DNA of 5,225 nucleotides from Bacillota bacterium (lineage in GTDB: Bacteria > Bacillota_I > Bacilli_A > ML615J-28 > CAG-698): contig JAEZSA010000022.1 of assembly GCA_023422115.1 (NCBI GenBank), positions 1-5,225 of the forward strand. The letters run 5' to 3'. Below the pieces are notes generated by a model. The model was given only the letters and a program-made list of their open reading frames with translations. It ran no database searches and was not told the origin of the DNA. A program made the position numbers and the translations under genes. This document shows positions 1 to 4,921 of the stretch, one piece after another (positions within the stretch are counted from its first letter, which is position 1; the number at the start of each line of letters is the position of its first letter).

Positions 1-183
1 GTCCAATAGTGTGTCTTCCGCGTCAAATTTAATTTCGTCATCAAACAATTCATTTCCTTCAAAATCAACAATTTGAACTGTGATAACTCCTTCTCCTTCT
101 ACTGGTTCTTTACATCCTCCAAGTACAAAAAGACCAAATAATAAAATAATAAATAAAGATAATACTGTAAATTTCTTTTTCAT
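1..183 (-). CDS. DUF4430-like surface lipoprotein, N-terminal part (truncated by window edge)
   Basis: The first 61 codons are visible; the gene runs off the left edge. It starts at the ATG at 181-183, with AAAGGA at 194-199 as ribosome binding site (10 nt spacing). The protein opens with Lys-rich MKKK, a hydrophobic stretch (residues 5-20) and the lipobox LGGC, so Cys24 would be lipidated and the mature protein held on the outer face of the membrane. After a short acidic linker (KEPVEGEGE-like), residues 34-61 read ITVQIVDFEGNELFDDEI followed by a TLLD end. This resembles the start of DUF4430 domains, which are related to the C-terminal domain of transcobalamin and intrinsic factor. A cobalamin riboswitch directly upstream supports a role in corrinoid capture, perhaps feeding a transporter encoded further left. 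The lipoprotein call is firm. The DUF4430 call rests on about 28 residues plus context, and the binding role is inference. Confidence 0.75.
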   Translation of the reverse strand, partial: MKKKFTVLSLFIILLFGLFVLGGCKEPVEGEGVITVQIVDFEGNELFDDEIKFDAEDTLLD

Positions 184-212
184 TTCTCACACATCCTTTC
201 TTGAAATTTGGG

Positions 213-243
213 AAAAATAGGTGCATAAGAAATGTGCCCTATT
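213..243 (-). terminator. Intrinsic terminator in the riboswitch expression platform
   Basis: Read on the minus strand, AAUAGG-GCA pairs with UGC-A-CCUAUU: nine base pairs with one bulged A and a 9-nt loop, directly followed by a run of U (positions 217-213). It lies between the cobalamin aptamer (ends at 270) and the lipoprotein ATG (181-183), 30 nt before the start codon. This is the arrangement expected for a riboswitch that controls transcription termination. A small upstream hairpin (UUCUC/GAGAA, about 239-262) shares two bases with the 5' arm and could compete with it. No strong antiterminator was found by eye. Confidence 0.75.
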
Positions 244-269
244 CTCATTGCCCAGGAGAAATTTATAAA

Positions 270-419
270 GTGTCAGGTAAGTCTTCCGGCTCTGCTTCAT
301 TTTACTTATCTTCCTTCCCGTTATCAACAGTGGAATAAGTGATGTTCATCCGCATTACGGCTACTGGGTTAGCTTAGGCATTACACCTAATTCCTTGTTA
401 TGCATCGTGCACCCAACAC
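270..419 (-). promoter_or_regulatory. Cobalamin riboswitch aptamer
   Basis: The minus strand carries the conserved cobalamin aptamer. P1 closes it: GUGUUGGGU (419-411) pairs with ACCUGACAC (278-270), nine pairs including two G-U. P3 is UGCAU/AUGCG. P5 is UUAGG/CCUAA around the loop UGUAAUG (390-374), preceded by CAAGGAA, matching the canonical GGGAA-GGUG-AAU-CC pattern. Next come the AACCCAGUAGCC segment and CCACUGU with GGGAAGG, the usual P7/P8 block. P7 is ACUUAU/AUAAGU and P8 is CUGUU/AACGG with a 3-nt loop. The 3' end is a B12 box, AGCCGGAAGACUUACCUG (291-274). The box departs from the usual form (UUACCUG where ACCUGCC is common). The ligand would be adenosylcobalamin or another cobalamin; which one cannot be told here. 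It sits upstream of the DUF4430-like lipoprotein and should lower its expression when cobalamin is abundant. Confidence 0.93.
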
Positions 420-439
420 ATATAAAATTTACATCTTTG

Positions 440-468
440 ATTATAACAAAGCTCTGTTTTATTGTCAA
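440..468 (-). promoter_or_regulatory. SigA-type promoter of the riboswitch transcript
   Basis: On the minus strand there is an exact TTGACA (468-463), a 17-nt spacer and an exact TATAAT (445-440), with TG one base upstream of the -10 (extended -10). Both hexamers match the consensus, so this should be a strong constitutive promoter, leaving regulation to the riboswitch. Transcription would begin near 433, about 14 nt before P1 of the aptamer. The -35 lies 7 nt beyond the U-run of the previous gene's terminator. Confidence 0.9.
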
Positions 469-474
469 TGCTAT

Positions 475-516
475 AAAAAAACACTTATGAAGTAAGTAGG
501 TCTTACTCCATAAGTG
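475..516 (-). terminator. Intrinsic terminator of the metallophosphoesterase gene
   Basis: On the minus strand a 15-bp stem (516-502 with 496-482; a single G-U pair, the rest Watson-Crick) closes a 5-nt loop ACCUA and is followed by seven U (481-475). It begins 13 nt after the TAA of the phosphoesterase and isolates that gene from the riboswitch unit, whose -35 lies a few bases further on. Confidence 0.93.
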
Positions 517-529
517 GTTCCATTTTATT

Positions 530-2989
530 TTAGAAGAATCGCTTTCTTACAAAGAATGCTAATGTGAAGACACCAAATAAATATAATACGAATTGGAATG
601 CAGCACTGTTGTTGCATCCTTTTTCTTCTGGTTCTTCTGGTTCATCAATTGGTTCTTCCGGTTCATCAATCGGTTCTTCTGGTTCAGCAACTGTAAATGT
701 TGCTTTTGTTGAAGCATCTGATGTAAGAGTTGTAGTTCCATCACCAATGGCTTTAACAGTAATATTATGAACTCCAATTGCCAAATCAAAATCAGCTAAA
801 TTCAATATTCCTGCTGTATCTAGCGTTGCTAACAACGTAGTTCCATCATATACTTCATATTTCACAGCATTGGCAACTTCACCCACTGTTAATACACCAT
901 TATTAATAGAAATAGCTGGTGCTAACAACTTAACAGCTGGCTTTGCTTCTACCGTTACTGTAATTTCTTGTTTCAATTCAGTACCTTCTAATGCTACGGT
1001 GATAACAGCTGTTCCAGGAGCAACTGCAGTAATCACACCATTTGCTGCAGTAGCGATACTAGTATTACTAGAAGTCCATACTAGATTATTTGTACTATTT
1101 TCCACTGTGGCAACAATGTTTGTTGTTTTACCTTCTTCAATAGTAGCTGTATTCTTATCAACCACCAATGTAGGTTCTACTATAGGGGTTGATAAATCAA
1201 TCGTTAATAACAATACTAAACTGCTATCAGATTTTACAGATCCATATAATTTAATCACATCGTTTTCTGATGTTAACCATTCATTTTTGATACGAATATT
1301 TTTTGTCGTAATGGTGTAATCTTCAACAAATACATCATTAACATAAATTTTTCCTGTACTTAATAGGTTTGTTTTTACCTCTTCAGGATTAACAACAACT
1401 AATTTAGACGTTGATAACTCTGAAATTTCATAACCTGAATATATTCCATAATCTACAATCGTCGCAAAAGTAATTGCTGTTTCTTCGCTAGTTCCATCCT
1501 TAAAATCGACTTTTACTCGATAAGTATATTCTGTATTGGATTTCAAACCAGAAAATTCAAAGTTTGTATTGATATCAGAATTAGCAAATACAGTCTTAAC
1601 TAAAGTTCCACTCGTTTTATAAAGGCTAATATAATTAATATGTCCATATCCTTCTGCTCCCCATGAAAGAGTGGCTTTTGTAGTGTTGGTATCCACTACT
1701 TCTGCTTTAATAGAATTCATAAATGAACTCTTAGTGAAAGTTGTTGAAGGTTCATTGGTTCTTTGAGCAGGGAATACTGCTTGATCGCGACAAGTTCCTT
1801 CTTGATCATAGGCACGATAGAAAATAGAAGTCGATGTAATATTTACGATACAATATCCACCCTTTGATGCTTCCGCATTAGAAGCATTATAGGTATCATC
1901 AACTGCAACATATCGATTTGCAAATGCGGCTTGACCTCGAGCAGGACCAACTTTTGTTGATCCACGACCATAATCATGATTGTGTCCGCTGAAGAATAAG
2001 TCTATATTGTATTTGTTGAAAACAGGAACCCATTTGGCCTTAACTGCATCAGAGTCAGTGCTTCCCCATGGTGGGCGGTGACACATAACAATTAAATATT
2101 GATGAGGTACATTCTCACAAATATCAATGAACCAATTAATTTGATCATCATAGCCTTTAGAGTTTTCTTCACTATCCAGTACAACAAATAAGGTATTGTC
2201 AAATTTAAACCAGTACATACCTTCCGTATATCCTGGATAACTATTCTTTGGATTGTTATAAATATAATCGGTAATAACAGATGTTGGAGCTTTTGCATTA
2301 CCACCATCACAGTAATCATGATTACCAGTAGAAGCAGCAAGTGGCATTTGTTTATAAACATCTAAATCAAAAAGCATTCTCCAGTTATTCATGATACCAC
2401 CTTGGTTTACCATGTCACCAGCACCAAGAACAAGTTCTGGTGTTAAATTTAGGCTTGCTGCCATTTGCATAGCATTATTCATATTCGTGTTTGCTGTTGC
2501 CTGATTTCCTGTTCCATAGGTCTGAGGGTCCGCCATAACAAGAAAAGTAAAACGTCCGTCATTATCTGCGGTATTAAAGTAATACGTTGGCGACATCACT
2601 GTTTTTCCTGCACGATACATGTATTCTGTGCCTGGAGTTAAATTAGTTAAATTGACTTCACAAACATATTTACTTTGTTCTTTACCTGTACCCCAGTCGA
2701 TACCAAAGTTTGTTCCTTCAAAGCCATAATCTGGAGCAGCACATTCACCATATACTTTGGTAGCATTATCAAAGTTACCATCGCTCTTTAAAGCTAGTTC
2801 AACAAATGTACCAGCAATATCTGTATGATAGTTGATGTGCATTTGTGTTGACATATCCTCGCCTGGATTGGTAATTAGTACAAATACATCACTTTCTGTT
2901 GCTGCTTTTGCTTTAAAACTATTTAAAAACAAAAAGCTTGTAAATAATAAGAATGAAATAAATAATGAAAAAATTAATTTTTTGCTCAT
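530..2989 (-). CDS. Secreted, C-terminally anchored multidomain metallophosphoesterase
   Basis: An 819-residue surface enzyme expected to hydrolyse phosphate esters outside the cell; the substrate is unknown. It starts at ATG 2987-2989 behind GAGGTG (2994-2999). Residues 1-29 are a signal peptide (cleavage near AKA-A). Residues ~35-140 resemble the purple acid phosphatase N-terminal domain (LTPGTEYMYRAG). The catalytic calcineurin-like domain spans ~146-395, with D154-P-Q156, G191-D192, G222-N-H-D225, V301-x-x-H304 and G335-H-N-H338. The usual DxH or DxG first motif is DPQ, and the Tyr of the purple-phosphatase GDxxY motif is Asn, so it is probably not a true purple acid phosphatase. An FN3-like domain (~425-510), an unassigned stretch (~515-600), a BIG2-like domain (~605-681) and another Ig/FN3-like domain (~685-767) follow. 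The end is an acidic Pro-Glu linker (769-789), KGCNNS, a membrane segment (~797-814) and RKRFF. It has its own promoter and terminator. It carries eight Cys, many for a secreted protein of this type. Confidence 0.9.
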   Translation of the reverse strand: MSKKLIFSLFISFLLFTSFLFLNSFKAKAATESDVFVLITNPGEDMSTQMHINYHTDIAGTFVELALKSDGNFDNATKVYGECAAPDYGFEGTNFGIDWGTGKEQSKYVCEVNLTNLTPGTEYMYRAGKTVMSPTYYFNTADNDGRFTFLVMADPQTYGTGNQATANTNMNNAMQMAASLNLTPELVLGAGDMVNQGGIMNNWRMLFDLDVYKQMPLAASTGNHDYCDGGNAKAPTSVITDYIYNNPKNSYPGYTEGMYWFKFDNTLFVVLDSEENSKGYDDQINWFIDICENVPHQYLIVMCHRPPWGSTDSDAVKAKWVPVFNKYNIDLFFSGHNHDYGRGSTKVGPARGQAAFANRYVAVDDTYNASNAEASKGGYCIVNITSTSIFYRAYDQEGTCRDQAVFPAQRTNEPSTTFTKSSFMNSIKAEVVDTNTTKATLSWGAEGYGHINYISLYKTSGTLVKTVFANSDINTNFEFSGLKSNTEYTYRVKVDFKDGTSEETAITFATIVDYGIYSGYEISELSTSKLVVVNPEEVKTNLLSTGKIYVNDVFVEDYTITTKNIRIKNEWLTSENDVIKLYGSVKSDSSLVLLLTIDLSTPIVEPTLVVDKNTATIEEGKTTNIVATVENSTNNLVWTSSNTSIATAANGVITAVAPGTAVITVALEGTELKQEITVTVEAKPAVKLLAPAISINNGVLTVGEVANAVKYEVYDGTTLLATLDTAGILNLADFDLAIGVHNITVKAIGDGTTTLTSDASTKATFTVAEPEEPIDEPEEPIDEPEEPEEKGCNNSAAFQFVLYLFGVFTLAFFVRKRFF
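630..686 (-). repeat. 21-bp tandem repeat encoding a Pro-Glu linker
   Basis: Two full 21-bp units (630-650 and 651-671) and a partial third (672-686) differ at only two positions across the full units. On the minus strand each full unit encodes the heptad EEPIDEP. The repeat forms the acidic stalk just before the C-terminal membrane anchor of the phosphoesterase. Such in-frame repeats can change copy number and so alter stalk length without breaking the frame. Confidence 0.9.
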
Positions 2990-3055
2990 GCTTCACCTCG
3001 TTTTTAATATTTTTCCCCGTAATATTAGCTTCTCTCATCTTAAAATACCTTTTTA

Positions 3056-3084
3056 ATTTTACCACGAAAACGTTTTATTAGCAA
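3056..3084 (-). promoter_or_regulatory. Promoter of the metallophosphoesterase gene
   Basis: On the minus strand TTGCTA (3084-3079, 4 of 6 to consensus), a 17-nt spacer and TAAAAT (3061-3056, 5 of 6) with TG one base upstream (extended -10). Start of transcription would be near 3049, giving a leader of about 60 nt to the ATG. A 10-bp palindrome sits in the spacer (see the cre-like site). The leader has no clear riboswitch or terminator. Confidence 0.7.
3065..3078. promoter_or_regulatory. cre-like operator in the promoter spacer (candidate)
   Basis: The perfect palindrome AAAACGTTTT (3067-3076) matches the core of the catabolite-responsive element bound by CcpA (TGAAAACGTTTTCA). Eleven of 14 positions agree; the outer bases fail on one side (AT instead of CA) and partly on the other (CG instead of TG). 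It falls between the -35 and -10 of the phosphoesterase promoter, where a bound repressor would block polymerase. Ten-base palindromes occur by chance several times in 5 kb, so the position carries most of the weight. Confidence 0.35.
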
Positions 3085-3149
3085 GTTTTTTACAATCATT
3101 TTTAGTTTTTTTGTTCGTATATACGACGACTTCATTGCCTAAAAGCAAT

Positions 3150-3205
3150 AAAAACTCCCCATTATAAAGTTGAATACTTTGTATTTTTACTTTTTAATGG
3201 GGAGT
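3150..3205 (-). terminator. Intrinsic terminator of the pgsA-recA unit
   Basis: On the minus strand ACTCCCCATTA (3205-3195) pairs perfectly with TAATGGGGAGT (3164-3154) over 11 bp. The hairpin continues inside with AAAGT/ACTTT and AATAC/GTATT, broken by small internal loops, to a 3-nt AAA loop. A T-run (3154-3150) follows the 3' arm. It begins 8 nt after the recA TAG. The other strand has only a weak T-run (AATTTT) after the hairpin, and no plus-strand gene needs it. Confidence 0.92.
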
Positions 3206-3213
3206 AATTTTCG

Positions 3214-4206
3214 CTATTTCGTTTCGTTCATTTTTTCGCGAATTTTCTTTTCTATCTCTTCGCAAAGATTTGGATTTTGTTTCAAGAAATCCTTTACGTT
3301 TTCTCTACCCTGGCCAAGTTTTTCTCCATTATAAGAAAACCAAGCACCACTCTTGTTAATGATGTCCGCATTTACTGCTAAATCCAAGACTTCCGCTTGA
3401 TGAGAAACACCAAAGCCATAAATCAAATCTACATCGACTACTTTAAATGGTGGAGCAACCTTATTCTTTACAACTCTTATTCTTGTTAAATTACCAATAA
3501 TATCGGTTCCCGATTTGATTTGTTCTACTCGACGAATATCTAGTCGAATTGAAGCATAGAATTTTAATGCTCTTCCTCCGGATGTTGTTTCTGGACTTCC
3601 GAACATAACTCCAACTTTTTCTCTAATCTGGTTGATAAAGATAACAATTGATTTACTCTTACTAATCGCACCACTTAATTTTCTCATTGCTTGAGACATC
3701 AAACGCGCTTGTGTTCCAATATGAGAATCTCCCATATCACCATCGATTTCTACCTTTGGTACTAATGCTGCAACAGAATCAATAACAACAATGTCAATCG
3801 CATTACTTCTAATTAAATGCTCTGTAATTTCTAACGCTTGTTCTCCTGTATCAGGTTGAGATAAAACTAGATTATCAATATCAACTTCAAGTGCTTTTGC
3901 ATACTTAGGATCAAGAGCGTGCTCTGCATCTATGAACGCTGCAATTCCTCCTGCTTTTTGGGCTTGAGCAATAGCATGTAAAGCAAACGTTGTTTTACCA
4001 CTACTTTCTGGTCCATAGATCTCTACAATTCTTCCTTTAGGATATCCACCTACTCCTAATGCCATATCTAGTGATATTGAACCACTGGGGATTACTTCCA
4101 TTTCAGTATAAATTTTTTCCCCAAGTTTCATTATTGAGCCTTTTCCGTATTGCTTTTCAATCGCTTTAAATGCTTCTTCTAACGCTTTTAACTTATCTTC
4201 TGCCAT
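3214..4206 (-). CDS. recA: RecA recombinase
   Basis: A 330-residue ATP-dependent strand-exchange protein for homologous recombination, DNA repair and induction of SOS functions, acting as a filament on single-stranded DNA. Visible motifs: Walker A GPESSGKTT (65-73), catalytic Glu95 in FIDAEHALDP, Walker B VVIDS with Asp143, loop 1 around EIDGDMGDSHIG (153-164), and the NQIREKVGV to GGRALKFY stretch holding DNA-binding loop 2. Canonical PETTPGG reads PETTSGG. The C-terminal domain ends in a charged tail. The ATG at 4204-4206 is chosen because AAGGAG lies 6 nt before it and MAEDKLKALEEAF has the usual RecA beginning; a GTG at 4219-4221 gives five more residues but overlaps that site and lacks its own. 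It lies 19 nt after pgsA and is probably co-transcribed with it. No LexA/SOS box was recognised upstream. Confidence 0.98.
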   Translation of the reverse strand: MAEDKLKALEEAFKAIEKQYGKGSIMKLGEKIYTEMEVIPSGSISLDMALGVGGYPKGRIVEIYGPESSGKTTFALHAIAQAQKAGGIAAFIDAEHALDPKYAKALEVDIDNLVLSQPDTGEQALEITEHLIRSNAIDIVVIDSVAALVPKVEIDGDMGDSHIGTQARLMSQAMRKLSGAISKSKSIVIFINQIREKVGVMFGSPETTSGGRALKFYASIRLDIRRVEQIKSGTDIIGNLTRIRVVKNKVAPPFKVVDVDLIYGFGVSHQAEVLDLAVNADIINKSGAWFSYNGEKLGQGRENVKDFLKQNPNLCEEIEKKIREKMNETK

Positions 4207-4212
4207 TTCTTT

Positions 4213-4218
4213 CTCCTT
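4213..4218 (-). promoter_or_regulatory. Ribosome binding site that fixes the recA start
   Basis: AAGGAG on the minus strand lies 6 nt before ATG 4204-4206. It falls inside the five-codon extension that a GTG start at 4219-4221 would add, which favours the ATG. Confidence 0.88.
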
Positions 4219-4225
4219 CACCTTT

Positions 4226-4834
4226 TTAATTATCTGTATTATCTTTTAAAACATTTTTATTTTTAATAATATAATCTACTCCACTAACAATCGTCATTGT
4301 TGTGGCAAATACAATGAGTACCAATGTTGTAATATCTTTAGCCAATCCACCTAACCAAGTCAATGGATAACAATTGATTAGTAGAAATATAATCATTGCC
4401 ATTTGCGAACATGTTTTGAATTTTCCCAATTTACTAGCAGCAATCACAACATTATTCGTTACAGCAATTAATCGAATTCCTGTAATAGCAAATTCTCTCG
4501 CAAGTATTAACGTAACTGCAAAACCCAAACTGACATTAAAAGCTACTAATCTCCCTCGCTCAAGAAGGATGATTAATGTTGCAAGAACCAATAATTTGTC
4601 TGCCAATGGATCCATAAATTTACCAAAGTTTGTAACAATATTGTTTTTTCTGGCAATGTGTCCATCTAAGTAATCCGTAAAAGAAGCAATGGCAAACACA
4701 ACTAACAAGATGATATCTTCTAATGTTACTGTTGCGAATACAATAATCTCCTGTAGAGGTTTGATTAAAGAAATGATGATAAGAATCGGAATTGCACACA
4801 TTCTCGCAATTGTTAACTTGTTGGGTAAATTCAT
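4226..4834 (-). CDS. pgsA: CDP-diacylglycerol-glycerol-3-phosphate 3-phosphatidyltransferase
   Basis: A 202-residue integral membrane enzyme that joins CDP-diacylglycerol and glycerol-3-phosphate to give phosphatidylglycerophosphate, the committed step to phosphatidylglycerol and cardiolipin. The CDP-alcohol phosphotransferase signature D-x2-DG-x2-AR-x8-G-x3-D-x3-D is complete: D54, D57-G58, A61-R62, G71, D75, D79. Several hydrophobic segments surround it. The PgsA-type AREFAITGIRLIA and SKLGKFKTCSQM stretches (112-144) separate it from PssA and cardiolipin synthases. The start at ATG 4832-4834 gives the usual MNLPNKLTIAR beginning and has GAGG 8 nt upstream. An ATG at 4853-4855 would add seven residues but has no ribosome binding site and would lie only ~8 nt from the predicted transcript start. 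It is first in a unit with recA. Length is near the family norm (about 180-200). Confidence 0.96.
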   Translation of the reverse strand: MNLPNKLTIARMCAIPILIIISLIKPLQEIIVFATVTLEDIILLVVFAIASFTDYLDGHIARKNNIVTNFGKFMDPLADKLLVLATLIILLERGRLVAFNVSLGFAVTLILAREFAITGIRLIAVTNNVVIAASKLGKFKTCSQMAMIIFLLINCYPLTWLGGLAKDITTLVLIVFATTMTIVSGVDYIIKNKNVLKDNTDN

Positions 4835-4840
4835 AAATGT

Positions 4841-4848
4841 TTCCTCTT
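4841..4848 (-). promoter_or_regulatory. Ribosome binding site that fixes the pgsA start
   Basis: AAGAGGAA on the minus strand places GAGG 8 nt before ATG 4832-4834. The earlier in-frame ATG at 4853-4855 lies upstream of this site and has only AT-rich sequence before it. Confidence 0.8.
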
Positions 4849-4868
4849 TTTTCATTTTATATATTGAT

Positions 4869-4897
4869 ATTATACTATAAATCCCTTATTTAGTAAA
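4869..4897 (-). promoter_or_regulatory. Promoter of the pgsA-recA unit
   Basis: On the minus strand TTTACT (4897-4892, 4 of 6), a 17-nt spacer and an exact TATAAT (4874-4869). Transcription would start near 4862, giving a leader of about 28 nt to the pgsA ATG. No terminator hairpin is visible between the upstream flavoprotein stop (4922-4924) and this promoter, so some read-through from the upstream gene is likely. Confidence 0.75.
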
Positions 4898-4921
4898 CAC
4901 TTTATCATTTTTTTCAAAATG

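Noticed and set aside
870..1319. Plus-strand open frame of 149 codons
   Set aside because: It lies wholly opposite the phosphoesterase gene, has low-complexity Val/Thr/Ala-rich content from the other strand's codons, and has no convincing ribosome binding site or promoter. Other plus-strand frames at 564-770, 2832-3056, 4374-4673, 4689-4880 and 4919-5182 were dropped for the same reason.
3115..3126. LexA/SOS box for recA
   Set aside because: The palindrome is downstream of recA, beyond its terminator, and does not fit the GAAC-N4-GTTC type box.
3131..3148. Small hairpin ATTGC/GCAAT after the recA terminator
   Set aside because: Only five pairs with no T-run; likely chance next to a strong terminator.
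4204..4221. GTG at 4219-4221 as recA start (335 residues)
   Set aside because: The AAGGAG site lies inside this extension and suits ATG 4204-4206; the added residues VKEKE are not typical of RecA.
4832..4855. ATG at 4853-4855 as pgsA start (209 residues)
   Set aside because: No ribosome binding site, only about 8 nt from the predicted transcript start, and MNLPNKLTIAR at the later ATG is the family's usual beginning.
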